Part shown: piece after piece, positions 16,882-25,792 of the stretch
How positions within the stretch are numbered: the first letter of the stretch is position 1
Layout: every line of letters starts with the position of its first letter
Source: a virus
IMG/VR virus record: IMGVR_UViG_3300017757_000044
Location: 1 to 36,780 of that record
DNA: 36,780 nt
Strand: one strand, 5' to 3'
The notes under the pieces: generated by a model
Told to the model about the DNA's origin: nothing
The model's database searches: none
The model's input: the letters and a program-made list of their open reading frames with translations, nothing else
Translations under genes and position numbers: made by a program

Positions 16882-18363
16882 TTATCCTATATAAACTGTG
16901 TAAGGAACCTGTTGTAACTCAGTCATTTTAGCTTCTGCTTCAGATGCCCTACGATTTAATAATGCTTGTCTTGATGTTTCATCAAGATAATTTCTTAATC
17001 TTTCTAATAATGCTGTTTTTTCTGCTGTAGCAGCTGATATTAAATCTCCTTGATTTAAATTTACTTCTGCATTTGGTATTGGTATGCTTGAATATTTACC
17101 TCTTACATATCCTAACATTTCTTTAGAAAGTGCTAAAGTATATTCAAATACCCATTGTCTACCAATTGAATTAATATAATCATAATTTGGATTAGCATAA
17201 GGTGCATTTGAAACATTTGTTACTCTATCAGGTAAATTTCTAACTGATCCTTTAATTCTTTCATCTCTAATTATATATTCAAACCAAAGATTACCTGCAC
17301 CACAGGTATACTGAATATCATTGTTGCTTATTTTTATTGTAACATCATTTGATACAGTTCCAAATCCTGCTGTTTGTAGTGATTGTGAAGTAACAGTTAT
17401 TATATCATTTTGAACATAATCACTACCTGTTGCTACAACAGTTACTTTTGTGATTTTATTATTAGCTGATGTAAATGTACCAGTAGCGCCACTACCTGAT
17501 ATACCTGTTAATGCTAACGCCGCAGACGTTTGATCAACTGTAGTAGTTGGGATTGATCCACTTATTGTTAAATTTCTATTTATTCTTAATTGACCTGTAT
17601 AATTTTTATCTCCATTAGCTTGAGGTATTGGAAATACTCTTAATTTATCTTTATGAATTTCAAAACTATAATTACTTCTTCTTACCATTTGGTTCATACC
17701 AATAGCTTGAATAACTTGTAAATCATAATTTAAAGGCATCATTAAAAATCCAAAATCACCTCCAAATCCACCTACACCAGCAATACCTGCTGCTATAGCA
17801 CCTCCAAATCCAAATCCATTATATGGGGATAAAAATAAAGCAGATGCAGGATATGGTGGTTGATAAAATACTCTTTTTACCTCGATACCAAATTCAGCTG
17901 CTGAACCTGTAATATCGTTATCATTCATAAAAGTAGTAAAATTATAATCTTGTTTACCTGCTTCTAAAGCAAAAGAACCTGAATACCAGGGAACATTACC
18001 TCCTGAACCAGCTTCAGCACCATACATTTCTGTAAGTCTTACTATTGGTTCAAAACTTGGTGTTATTAAAGATTGAGTTAATACAGAGCTAGTTGGTAAA
18101 CCTTCTAAAGTTAATTGATTATCTCTTACTTTATAGGCATATAACTCATTACCATATGTAGTAACAGCTTCTTCAAATGCCGTATAAAAAGATCCTGATT
18201 GTAATTCAACATCAACTAAAGGGTAGCCTAATCTATTTGCACAAAATACAGCTACTTTATCTGCATCGTTTTGAAAATCGGTTTGTGCGTCATAAAATCC
18301 AAATGGTGTATCTCCAGAACCTGAAGCAAAAGAACTTGAACCTGGCCAAATTGGTACATTCAT
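16882..18363 (-). CDS. Neck protein (gp13-like) with an inserted beta domain
   Basis: 493 residues, clearly longer than T4 gp13 (309). The flanks look gp13-like. Near the N-terminus is CANRLGYPLVDVELQSGSFY with a helical TAFEEAVTTYGNEL. The C-terminus has WVFEYTLALSKEMLGYVRGK, then SIPIPNAEVNLNQGDLI and a helical Glu/Lys/Arg-rich end. Between them lie a Gly-rich stretch (183-205) and a Thr/Ser/Gly-rich strand-forming segment (about 276-350), containing ITKVTVVATGSDYVQNDIIT, that looks like an inserted beta domain. The protein probably forms the ring under the portal. Two ATATTTATAA motifs lie upstream, right after the capsid gene terminator. Confidence 0.65.
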   Translation of the reverse strand: MNVPIWPGSSSFASGSGDTPFGFYDAQTDFQNDADKVAVFCANRLGYPLVDVELQSGSFYTAFEEAVTTYGNELYAYKVRDNQLTLEGLPTSSVLTQSLITPSFEPIVRLTEMYGAEAGSGGNVPWYSGSFALEAGKQDYNFTTFMNDNDITGSAAEFGIEVKRVFYQPPYPASALFLSPYNGFGFGGAIAAGIAGVGGFGGDFGFLMMPLNYDLQVIQAIGMNQMVRRSNYSFEIHKDKLRVFPIPQANGDKNYTGQLRINRNLTISGSIPTTTVDQTSAALALTGISGSGATGTFTSANNKITKVTVVATGSDYVQNDIITVTSQSLQTAGFGTVSNDVTIKISNNDIQYTCGAGNLWFEYIIRDERIKGSVRNLPDRVTNVSNAPYANPNYDYINSIGRQWVFEYTLALSKEMLGYVRGKYSSIPIPNAEVNLNQGDLISAATAEKTALLERLRNYLDETSRQALLNRRASEAEAKMTELQQVPYTVYIG

Positions 18364-18377
18364 ATTAAATTATTTTG

Positions 18378-18387
18378 TTATAAATAT
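18378..18387 (-). promoter_or_regulatory. Candidate late promoter (ATATTTATAA), proximal copy
   Basis: Exact 10-mer 14 bases upstream of the neck gene start at 18363. A second copy lies 17 bases further upstream. Confidence 0.55.
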
Positions 18388-18404
18388 TAAAAATAGTTTT
18401 ATTA

Positions 18405-18414
18405 TTATAAATAT
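18405..18414 (-). promoter_or_regulatory. Candidate late promoter (ATATTTATAA), distal copy
   Basis: Exact 10-mer that begins directly after the T-tract of the capsid gene terminator, in tandem with the copy at 18378-18387. Two promoters right behind a strong terminator would restart transcription of the neck and tail genes. Confidence 0.55.
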
Positions 18415-18442
18415 AAAAAAAAAGCCCCGCTATGCGGGGCTT
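18415..18442 (-). terminator. Rho-independent terminator after the major capsid gene
   Basis: On the minus strand a perfect 9-bp, GC-rich stem AAGCCCCGC/GCGGGGCTT with loop ATA runs into about nine T. It lies some 28 bases after the capsid stop. Confidence 0.9.
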
Positions 18443-18469
18443 AATTTAATAATTAAAATTAATTATGGA

Positions 18470-20200
18470 TTAAAGAGTATTTAAACCACTAACTTCAATT
18501 TTACCATAGAATTCAGGACGAACCATTTTCTTAGCATATCTAGTCAATAGACCTTTTCTAGGCACAAATGTGTCTGGATCATATACTAATGGAGTCATGA
18601 TTAATGGAATATAAGGAGCAAATACAGCACCGCTTTCAAGGAATTGACCTCCTCTAAATCCTAATAAGATAACGTTAGTTGTCATATATGGATTTTTGTA
18701 TACTTTATATCTACCATTTAATTGGCCGACTTTTTGTACACCGAAAGCATAACTTGCTTTAGCAGCATCCCCATCTGAATCAGCAGCAAATCCTGGAATT
18801 GATTCTAAGATTGTAGCTACAGTTGGAGAACATACTAAGAAGTTAGCACCACCTCTAAGAGTTTTCTGGTGAATGATGTTACTTAACTTTTGGATTTTAG
18901 TTCCTAAAGTTTGGAACCATTGTCCTTGAGAGTTATAGAACCCTAAGTCAGTAGTTACACCATTACCTGCTTGAGAAGTAAATGCAACGTTGTTTTGAGC
19001 AGACCATACTTCAGTTCCAGCTCCAGCAGCATTAATCAACATACTTAAGATTTCTAAGTCAATTTCTAACGAAATGTACTCACTTAAGATTGAAGTTAAT
19101 TCAGCTTCAGCATCTAATGCATGGTAAGCGTTAAGATCTTGAGCGAACTCAGGAGTCCAAACAGCTTTTAGCTTTTTAGTTTTTGCTACGATAGCAGATG
19201 ATTTCATCTGTACGTTAATTTCAGGAATAACCTGATCTGGGCAGCAACCAACTCCACCTGATCCAGTAATAGCACCATTAGCACCGTTACCACCATCATT
19301 GTTTACGTTAGGTTTTGGATTTCCAGCTTCAAAATCACCTCTGTATTTATCAGTAGGTTGTAATGAAGAAGATACAGTACATAATGTAGTTGTATCATTT
19401 CCTGGCCAGTAAGAAGCAGAAACTACAAATGCTATTGTAGCACCACCACCATATCTACTAAATGCAGGTAATTGCATTCCACCATCTCCAGCTCCACTTA
19501 TTGTATATTCTGAACCAGAATACAAACCAAATGACTTAACAGCCCATGGATCAATATAAGGAATACTTGAAGTGTTGAATGTTACTACTCTCCAGTCAGC
19601 AGCTATTTGAGCAGCAGACGCAGAATATGTTGAATCGAAGTCGAAATCCGACCAAGATCCTGATACTACATTCACAGAATTTATAATGGAAGCTGTAGTT
19701 TGAGTAGAATATGAAAATCTACCTGCACCATAAAGTCCACCTTGTGAATCATTTCCAAATGGATTCAAAGCATCGCTACTATTACCGTAAAGGCTATCGC
19801 CTGCGGAAAAAGGAGCTTTGTTTGTACCATATTGGAAGTCTAAGAAGAATACTAAACCAGAAGGAAGATTCATTGGTTGAACGCTAACAAATTCCTTTGC
19901 AGCGATTTGACCAAATACTTTTCTTACTAATGGAAGAGCAACTCCAGCCCATTGACCACCGATATTAACGGCAGTTTGGCTTTGGAAAGTACCAGAGGAA
20001 GCAGAACCTCCACCTGTTTGAGAACTTTCCACAACAAGTTGCTTAGCTTGGTTTTCAAGAATAATACCCATGTTATTTTTATGAGCACCATCTAAACCTT
20101 CTAATAAACCTGTCTTTTCCCATTTACCAGCTAATTTAGCTGCATCACTCTGCATAGAGTGATATGGGTTAGCGCTTTCTAATAAAGAATTTAAACTCAT
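18470..20200 (-). CDS. Major capsid protein precursor (gp23-like)
   Basis: 576 residues (T4 gp23 is 521). T4-type signatures are present: PLVRKVFGQIAAKEFVSVQP with MNLPSGLVFFLDFQYG, KLKAVWTPEFAQDLNAYHAL with DAEAELTSILSEYISLEI, a C-terminal LNGRYKVYKNPYMTTNVILL, and VFAPYIPLIMTPLVYDP. The N-terminal 58 residues resemble the gp23 delta segment that the gp21 protease removes. Candidate cleavage sites of the I/L-x-E type are ILE49 and VVE58. The centre (about 290-325) is Gly/Asn-rich and includes a CC pair. The gene follows scaffold and protease genes as in T4, has no ATATTTATAA copy directly upstream, and ends in a strong terminator. Confidence 0.95.
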   Translation of the reverse strand: MSLNSLLESANPYHSMQSDAAKLAGKWEKTGLLEGLDGAHKNNMGIILENQAKQLVVESSQTGGGSASSGTFQSQTAVNIGGQWAGVALPLVRKVFGQIAAKEFVSVQPMNLPSGLVFFLDFQYGTNKAPFSAGDSLYGNSSDALNPFGNDSQGGLYGAGRFSYSTQTTASIINSVNVVSGSWSDFDFDSTYSASAAQIAADWRVVTFNTSSIPYIDPWAVKSFGLYSGSEYTISGAGDGGMQLPAFSRYGGGATIAFVVSASYWPGNDTTTLCTVSSSLQPTDKYRGDFEAGNPKPNVNNDGGNGANGAITGSGGVGCCPDQVIPEINVQMKSSAIVAKTKKLKAVWTPEFAQDLNAYHALDAEAELTSILSEYISLEIDLEILSMLINAAGAGTEVWSAQNNVAFTSQAGNGVTTDLGFYNSQGQWFQTLGTKIQKLSNIIHQKTLRGGANFLVCSPTVATILESIPGFAADSDGDAAKASYAFGVQKVGQLNGRYKVYKNPYMTTNVILLGFRGGQFLESGAVFAPYIPLIMTPLVYDPDTFVPRKGLLTRYAKKMVRPEFYGKIEVSGLNTL

Positions 20201-20231
20201 TGTTTTAAATTTAGATTGGTTAATAAAATTT

Positions 20232-21662
20232 TTAAATTAATCCCGCAAGCTTACGCATACGGTTGTAAACATCATTTGACTCAATGATAGGTTGTTTTGA
20301 AGCTTTAGGTTCTAAACCTGTAGCCTTACTTGCAGATCCTTTAATTGATTCATTAATTGGAGATTTATCTAGTAAACCTTCAGATAATGTTTCAAAAATA
20401 GTTTTAGCTTGTCTTACATCCTTAGCTTTGTCAAATGCTTTTAATACCTTAACTTTTTTACTTTCAGTTAAGTTTTTAGCTTTAAAGATTTTGTTTGTGT
20501 AAAGAAGTTTAGCGTTCAATAAATTAACCTCATTAAGTTCACCTTTTAATTCATTTACTGAATTAATGGCTTCCTCAAGATCTTCTTCCATTTTACGCAT
20601 TTTCTCGGTTTCACGTTCAGGCTCTGATTCAGCGGAAAACTTTCCACCTTTTCTTCTTTCAGAATCACCTTTACGTTGTACTGGATTGGACATTTCTTCT
20701 TTTTTCATGTCGTCTTCTTCGTACTTTTTGCCGTAGCCTTCTTTCACATCCTCGTCTTTTTTGGCTTCGTCGATTTCTACGTCTACGTCAATAGAGTCTT
20801 CGACTTCCATGTCGTCAACATCTACAACTTCAACTTCGTCCTCAACAAAATCGTCGCCTGGCTCAATTTCGCCATCGACAACCATGTCTTTAATGACATC
20901 CTCGATAAATCCTTTAAGGTCGTCTTCCGACATATCTTCAAGGTCAATGTCCTTGTCATCCATGTCTTCTTTTTCGTCCTTTTCTCCATCCAGGTAACCT
21001 TCTTCTTCAGCGTCAGTACGAGCATCTTCTTTAACGTCTTCTTTGTCTTCAGCTTTCGCTTCATCCATTTTCTTGTCGTCTTCGTCTTTTGCTTCGTCTA
21101 AATCTCTTGTTTCTGATTCATTAACATCTTTTTTTTCATCAGCTTTTAATTTAGCTAATTTCTTTTCGTTGTCTTTGATATCACCTTCAAGATCTTTAAT
21201 GTGGTCTCTATCATCTCTGATAGCGCCTTCCATCTTTTTCTGTTCTTCTTTGTTACCTTTCTTAGAATCTTCGAGTTCAGCAAGTAACTCATCTAAATTG
21301 ATTTCTTCATCCATATCTTCTTTCTCTTCTTCTTTAATGTCCTTCATTACGCTTGCTTTATCAGCATAGCTTTTAGAAGTACTTTTCCCGACCTTTTTCG
21401 GTTCAGGGTCTAAAGTAGGTCCAGCAGTTGGATTAGCATAATCATAAAGAGTAGTTTCGCTGTTTTCGTCAACTTTCTCTTCTTTTTCTTCTTTCATATC
21501 ATCATCTTTTTTATCCATTTCATCTAACTTTGCAGCTAGCATAGATTTAAGATGTGGAGTGAAAGCTTCTTCAAGAGCAAGTTTAGCATTTGCGATAGCA
21601 GTTTCCTTAACGGCTTTTGCATCTGCAATTGCTTCAGTTAGCAAATCTCTGTTTGTTGCCAT
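20232..21662 (-). CDS. Prohead scaffold protein (gp22-like)
   Basis: 476 residues, extremely charged. Residues about 50-350 are dominated by Asp, Glu and Lys (runs such as KMDEAKAEDKEDVKED), with almost no aromatic residues. The last 120 are predicted helix, ending VYNRMRKLAGLI. Composition, helical end and position between protease and capsid genes fit the T4 gp22 core protein, which is assembled inside the prohead and then degraded by gp21. It is longer than T4 gp22 (269), mostly through the acidic repeats. The N-terminus MATNRDLLTEA offers an L-x-E type cleavage site. The charged codons also create long false open frames on the other strand. Confidence 0.8.
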   Translation of the reverse strand: MATNRDLLTEAIADAKAVKETAIANAKLALEEAFTPHLKSMLAAKLDEMDKKDDDMKEEKEEKVDENSETTLYDYANPTAGPTLDPEPKKVGKSTSKSYADKASVMKDIKEEEKEDMDEEINLDELLAELEDSKKGNKEEQKKMEGAIRDDRDHIKDLEGDIKDNEKKLAKLKADEKKDVNESETRDLDEAKDEDDKKMDEAKAEDKEDVKEDARTDAEEEGYLDGEKDEKEDMDDKDIDLEDMSEDDLKGFIEDVIKDMVVDGEIEPGDDFVEDEVEVVDVDDMEVEDSIDVDVEIDEAKKDEDVKEGYGKKYEEDDMKKEEMSNPVQRKGDSERRKGGKFSAESEPERETEKMRKMEEDLEEAINSVNELKGELNEVNLLNAKLLYTNKIFKAKNLTESKKVKVLKAFDKAKDVRQAKTIFETLSEGLLDKSPINESIKGSASKATGLEPKASKQPIIESNDVYNRMRKLAGLI

Positions 21663-21686
21663 AATCCCAAAATTTAGTTTGTGAAA

Positions 21687-21707
21687 TACGCTTATTCATG
21701 AAGCGTA
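21687..21707 (-). promoter_or_regulatory. Inverted repeat in the leader of the scaffold gene
   Basis: A perfect 7-bp stem TACGCTT/AAGCGTA with a 7-base loop, 24 bases upstream of the scaffold start. It lacks a T-tract, so an mRNA-stabilising or processing hairpin is more likely than a terminator. Confidence 0.35.
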
Positions 21708-21729
21708 ATAGAAAATTATACATTATTGA

Positions 21730-21751
21730 ACACCATATAGAATGATGGTGT
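21730..21751 (-). promoter_or_regulatory. Second inverted repeat in the 123-base gap before the scaffold gene
   Basis: A perfect 7-bp stem ACACCAT/ATGGTGT with an 8-base loop. A degenerate copy of the late motif (ATACGTATAAC, 21768-21758) lies just upstream. The gap otherwise contains only A/T-rich sequence, so it probably holds the control elements of the scaffold-capsid transcript. Confidence 0.35.
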
Positions 21752-21785
21752 ATTACGGTTATACGTATATGAATATTTATTAAAG

Positions 21786-22406
21786 TTACACTATAGGGCA
21801 AGAACCCTTAGAACAAAGTATTTCTGTTATTATTTGATTTGTTCTTGTGTAATCGTATATTTGTGGTGCTTTACCCTCTTTAAGTATTTCATGCATGTAT
21901 GAACCTGGGTTTGATGGTGTTGAAACAAAATCCCAACATAATAATTCAAAGTCATCTTGTACTTCCATTACTCCACCAATATCTTGTAAAGAACCCATTC
22001 CTCTAGATGAAACACCTACTGTTATTCCATTTTTAATAAGTTCCTTTAATATATTACCTGAGGGGGTTGGTAAAATTTCTATTTTACCTAAAATGTTATC
22101 TCCATCCCACCAATAGTCACTAATAAGATGTGATACATTTTTTAAATTAACAACTGAAGATTCTGGGTGGTCTAATTCTCCCATTGAACGTCTTTGTTCA
22201 ATAAGTTCATCATATTTAGCCATTTCTCTATCCCATAAATCTTTTGAATAATAACGACCATTACCATTCTTCACTTCAGCCGTAGCTAAAATGCCTTCTA
22301 CCATTAAATTTCCATTTTCCTTACTAATATTTTCCGTTAGTTGGGATGGTGAAATTTTAACAGTATGGGTTTCTATAAGTAATTGTTTATTACTCATTCT
22401 CATCAA
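21786..22406 (-). CDS. Prohead maturation protease (gp21-like)
   Basis: 206 residues, close to T4 gp21 (212). The serine protease motifs of the family are visible: GELDHPESS with catalytic His80, and GITVGVSSRGMGS with the nucleophile Ser at 133-134. The N-terminal VEGILATAEVKNGNGRYYSK and the FELLCWDFVSTPSNPGSYMH segment also fit. It cleaves scaffold, capsid and core proteins during head maturation. The start overlaps the previous gene by 17 bases; the third Met (22397) is an equally possible start. It lies upstream of scaffold and capsid genes as in T4. Confidence 0.9.
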   Translation of the reverse strand: MMRMSNKQLLIETHTVKISPSQLTENISKENGNLMVEGILATAEVKNGNGRYYSKDLWDREMAKYDELIEQRRSMGELDHPESSVVNLKNVSHLISDYWWDGDNILGKIEILPTPSGNILKELIKNGITVGVSSRGMGSLQDIGGVMEVQDDFELLCWDFVSTPSNPGSYMHEILKEGKAPQIYDYTRTNQIITEILCSKGSCPIV

Positions 22407-23778
22407 CTACTTCTTGTTTACTATATTTTTTTCCGCATGATTTTTCATACAACTTTTCCATTTTAGCTTTTCTTTTTTCTAAAAGCTTAATTTCTTTTTG
22501 CATTAATTTCATTTTAGATCTATCAACTAATTTTTTTAAATTATCATCTTCATTAATTGAATTAACTCTATCTACTTTTTCTGCTATATGATCGTGTAAA
22601 AAGTCTAATTGAGCTTCTAATTTTACGGCTTCAGCTTCTTTTCCAATTTCAGCTAATTTACTATCAATTGATTCTTTTTTCATTTTTTTCTTTGATTTTT
22701 TATCTTTAAGAGCTTTTTCCATTGATTCTTCTTTATCACCATCTCCATCTACATCCGGATAATCTGGTCTTGCTTCTTCTTCCATACCTGCCGCATCTTG
22801 AGATGCTTCAATTGCTGCTTGTCTAGCTTCTTCTACATCTTTTTCTTTTTCTTCAGAATAAATAGTATCATTATATTGTGATTCTTCATCTACTGGCTGA
22901 GATTGCATTGGAGCTTGTGTTTCAAAATCATCTAATCCTTCTTCTTTAAGCATTTTGTTTATTACTTGGCCTGACATAGCAGCAAAACTATTTGGGTTTC
23001 CTGTGCCTACAACATAACTTTCATTAACTTGTTTTTTTACTGCTTCCTTAACTACTTGCCATTTATTATCAGAATCTTTTAATTTATCACTAAATCCACT
23101 ACCACCATATGTTTTACCATTATTTTCTTGGACAGAGGGTTGTTGATAACCTAAACCTTCAACACCAAATTGACCATTTTTAACATAATGCATAGGGTCT
23201 TTAGCTAAATTAGCAATTACTTTAGCTTGTGCCTCTTCTAATGTTAATTTAGGGTTATTTTTTACTTCAGCATAAACTCCTACTTGTAATTCTTGAGCAT
23301 TAACATTATTAATGTTATCTACTTTAGGTGAATAATCGTAATTATGTGATGCAATATTTTCTACACCATCAGAAACATTTTTATATGAACCATAAGAACC
23401 ATTTTCTATTTCAAATTTGTATTTTGGATCAGCTGATACTTTTTCATCTTGTTCCTTAGTATTATATTTTATAGCTAAATCATTTTTATCTCCACGATTA
23501 ACAATAGGATTTAATGATGCTTCACCTGCTTCATTAAGGAAGTTATTAAATTTTTCTTCCCAACCTGCTTTAGGAGTTGGCTCAATAGTATTTATTGGTT
23601 TTAAATCAATATAGTTTTCACTAATTACACTTCTTTTTTTAAGAATATGTGTTGCTTGATCATAAGTAGCTGCTTTATTAATCATATTAGGAAATTTAGT
23701 TTTAGCTTCCTTTAAGAAAACACCTTTATGGCCTTTTCCTTCTTTGATTAAATTATACTGTTCTTGTAATGTTTTCAT
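22390..23778 (-). CDS. Putative prohead core / head protein with acidic calcium-loop motif
   Basis: 462 residues, no firm family. The N-terminus MKTLQEQYNLIKEGKGHKG and the following FLKEAK offer I/L-x-E sites that a gp21-type protease could cut. The middle is polar and Asn/Gln/Tyr-rich. At about residues 340-350 YPDVDGDGDKEESME forms a DxDxDGDxxE loop like that of EF-hands or dockerins, followed by a very Lys-rich stretch. The last 110 residues are helical coiled coil ending near EKSCGKKYSK. Position before the protease gene matches the T4 core genes 67/68, and a core role is inferred. The stop overlaps the protease start. Confidence 0.55.
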   Translation of the reverse strand: MKTLQEQYNLIKEGKGHKGVFLKEAKTKFPNMINKAATYDQATHILKKRSVISENYIDLKPINTIEPTPKAGWEEKFNNFLNEAGEASLNPIVNRGDKNDLAIKYNTKEQDEKVSADPKYKFEIENGSYGSYKNVSDGVENIASHNYDYSPKVDNINNVNAQELQVGVYAEVKNNPKLTLEEAQAKVIANLAKDPMHYVKNGQFGVEGLGYQQPSVQENNGKTYGGSGFSDKLKDSDNKWQVVKEAVKKQVNESYVVGTGNPNSFAAMSGQVINKMLKEEGLDDFETQAPMQSQPVDEESQYNDTIYSEEKEKDVEEARQAAIEASQDAAGMEEEARPDYPDVDGDGDKEESMEKALKDKKSKKKMKKESIDSKLAEIGKEAEAVKLEAQLDFLHDHIAEKVDRVNSINEDDNLKKLVDRSKMKLMQKEIKLLEKRKAKMEKLYEKSCGKKYSKQEVVDENE

Positions 23779-23780
23779 AA

Positions 23781-24020
23781 TTATTTTTCTAATAATGTTT
23801 CAATATCTTTAATATAGTCTGTTATTAAATCAGTTCCGTATTTTACAGAATAGCTTTTTGGTTCATCCTGTCTATAATATTTTATAGTATCAATTTTAGC
23901 TTGTCTTAACTTTTTAATGATAATATCTAGTTTATTTTCAATATCATCAAAAGCATCAATACGACCTTGTTGAAATACTTCTAATCTATCTTCTTCTTCT
24001 TTAATTCTATTGCTATTCAT
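23781..24020 (-). CDS. Small helical head-region protein
   Basis: 79 residues if started at the ATG at 24020. A start at 24083 is also open but would overlap the upstream gene by 47 bases and would place the ATATTTATAA motif inside the coding sequence. The ATG at 24020 follows the motif after one base. The product is helical and charged (MNSNRIKEEEDRLEVFQQ, then DIENKLDIIIKKLRQAKI). It is not recognised; the position between portal and protease genes suggests a head-assembly role, like the small T4 genes 67/68. Confidence 0.55.
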   Translation of the reverse strand: MNSNRIKEEEDRLEVFQQGRIDAFDDIENKLDIIIKKLRQAKIDTIKYYRQDEPKSYSVKYGTDLITDYIKDIETLLEK

Positions 24021-24021
24021 G

Positions 24022-24031
24022 TTATAAATAT
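24022..24031 (-). promoter_or_regulatory. ATATTTATAA motif one base from a start codon
   Basis: Exact 10-mer followed by C and then ATG (24020). If it is a promoter like the others, the transcript would start at or inside the start codon, so either the mRNA is leaderless or the motif acts for a later start. Confidence 0.4.
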
Positions 24032-24036
24032 TAAAC

Positions 24037-24933
24037 TTATCCCCAAAGTTTACGAACTGGTAAAGTTGAACCTTTTTGGACATAAGTACCCTTTTTATTT
24101 TTAGGAACTAATTTATATTTAAATGCTTTTACATAATAATTATCCTTAACTCCATCAGGACCTGCTTTTGGGCCTGGACCTAATGTTGCTCCCGGATCTT
24201 GACTTTCTTGTACTGGTACTACTCTATCACTATCAAATTTTTTAATGGTATTACCATCAAATCTTACCCATGTTTTATCTTTTTCTACTTTTACTACTGA
24301 ACCTGTACCATATAATGAACCATCAGGTTCTTTAACATGAACTAAATCAACTATTTCATCTATCTTTACATCATCTTCCTCATAATACCCTAATGATCTA
24401 CCTCCTGCTGAAAAATTTTCTTTAACTGGTTTGTATCCTAATTCTTTATAAGCTTCATCGTCTGCTTTTTGTCCTTTTTTTCTAAAAGCATAAGGTGTTA
24501 AATAAGCACCTGCAGCTCCTGACATAGATACTTCATCTACTTCTTCTTCAGCTATTCTAGTAATTCTTTTATATTGTTCTGGGTATTCATTTCTTAAATG
24601 AGTTCTTACTTTATTTCTTAATTTACGAACATCATCATAAATTTCCCTAAATTTTTGATCATCCTTAGTTTTAACATAAACTCTTTTAGCTGTATCTGTT
24701 AAATCATCAATATCATCATATAATAAATCAAAACCAGGTAATTGTTCAATTTTCCAAGCTACGGCACCAGTTTCAGGGTTTATACTAGTAACTGTAGATT
24801 TTCTTTGACCATCATCACTATAACTAACTTGACCGACTTTAAATCTTTCTTTAGGGATACCTAATTCTTTTTCTGCTTCTTCAGGTGAAGCAGTTTTAGA
24901 CATTTCATTAAGTTTATACTTGTACTTTGCCAT
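24037..24933 (-). CDS. Hypothetical head-region protein
   Basis: 298 residues, not recognised. The start overlaps the previous gene by 20 bases. The N-terminal part is charged and helical, with a central Arg/Glu-rich helix (about 90-125). Around 130-150 lies EEEVDEVSMSGAAGAYLTPY, a distinctive Gly/Ala segment that looks conserved. The C-terminal third is beta-like (LVHVKEPDGSLYGTGSVVKV then EKDKTWVRFDGNT), possibly a small SH3-like barrel. It lies between the portal and protease genes, where T4 keeps prohead core genes. No enzyme motif is seen. Confidence 0.55.
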   Translation of the reverse strand: MAKYKYKLNEMSKTASPEEAEKELGIPKERFKVGQVSYSDDGQRKSTVTSINPETGAVAWKIEQLPGFDLLYDDIDDLTDTAKRVYVKTKDDQKFREIYDDVRKLRNKVRTHLRNEYPEQYKRITRIAEEEVDEVSMSGAAGAYLTPYAFRKKGQKADDEAYKELGYKPVKENFSAGGRSLGYYEEDDVKIDEIVDLVHVKEPDGSLYGTGSVVKVEKDKTWVRFDGNTIKKFDSDRVVPVQESQDPGATLGPGPKAGPDGVKDNYYVKAFKYKLVPKNKKGTYVQKGSTLPVRKLWG

Positions 24934-25777
24934 TTGCTACTTGAATTTCTTTTACTAGTTCATAATATTGTAACAAATCAACTAAATTATCATTATCAAT
25001 TTTGTCAGTTTTATCTAATTCAGTTAATAATTTTGCTACTTCATTAATTTTAATTTTAGTAGCTTTATCTTTAATATTTTCAGATTGTTCTGTTAAGATA
25101 TTTTTTAAGGCATTTACTTTTTTATTATAAAATTCTCTTAATGATGGTGTAGAATCTACTGAATATATAAATTCTTTAAGTATTTCTTTTTGCTCTATAC
25201 TTAAACTATCATATTTGTCATTAAATTTTTCTAATAATACTCTATAAGTTAATTGTCTTAAATCTTTATCATAAGAAGAAAATTCTTCAATTAATTGATC
25301 TTTTGGTTTAGATACTGGTTTTTTAGTAAGAAATTCTAATAATGTTACTTTATTATCATTAATTTGACTAATGTCTGTAACGTCTTTAGCATTATAACTT
25401 TCTATTAAAGTATAAACTGAAGCTATTTCTTTATAATTTTTTATTTTAGAACCAAAAAAGGATTCTAAATTATAATGTTTTTTAATTTCATTAATTAAAC
25501 TATATTTTTGTCTTTTCAATGAAGTTCTATTGAACTTTCTTGAATTTTCAAGTATTGTTGATATTAATGAATTAGCTTTACCCTCAGATATAACTTTTGA
25601 TTTTAATATTAATTCATATAACTTGTATTCTCTACCCAATCCCGTTTTTACAAAGTAATTTTTTAGTAAATCGATTGCCGGAGAATCATCACCTTTTAAA
25701 GTATCAGCTGTTATTTGCCTAACTAGTAATTCAAATAATATACCAGTGTTTTTATACTTAGAATGTTTTATTTTCAT
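24914..25777 (-). CDS. Hypothetical helical protein downstream of the portal gene
   Basis: 287 residues, almost all helical and Lys/Glu/Leu/Ile-rich, with no membrane segment or signal. The N-terminus KYKNTGILFELLVRQITADT looks like a conserved motif; the rest is variable. It follows the portal gene with its own ATATTTATAA motif 15 bases upstream. Position suggests a prohead initiation or core component, but no homologue can be named from sequence alone. Confidence 0.55.
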   Translation of the reverse strand: MKIKHSKYKNTGILFELLVRQITADTLKGDDSPAIDLLKNYFVKTGLGREYKLYELILKSKVISEGKANSLISTILENSRKFNRTSLKRQKYSLINEIKKHYNLESFFGSKIKNYKEIASVYTLIESYNAKDVTDISQINDNKVTLLEFLTKKPVSKPKDQLIEEFSSYDKDLRQLTYRVLLEKFNDKYDSLSIEQKEILKEFIYSVDSTPSLREFYNKKVNALKNILTEQSENIKDKATKIKINEVAKLLTELDKTDKIDNDNLVDLLQYYELVKEIQVANGKVQV

Positions 25778-25792
25778 TAAAAATATATTTAT

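Noticed and set aside
20676-21369. Several long plus-strand open frames opposite the scaffold gene
   Set aside because: They are the antisense of Asp/Glu/Lys-rich codons, giving Ser- or Phe-rich low-complexity products without upstream signals. The minus-strand scaffold gene explains the region.
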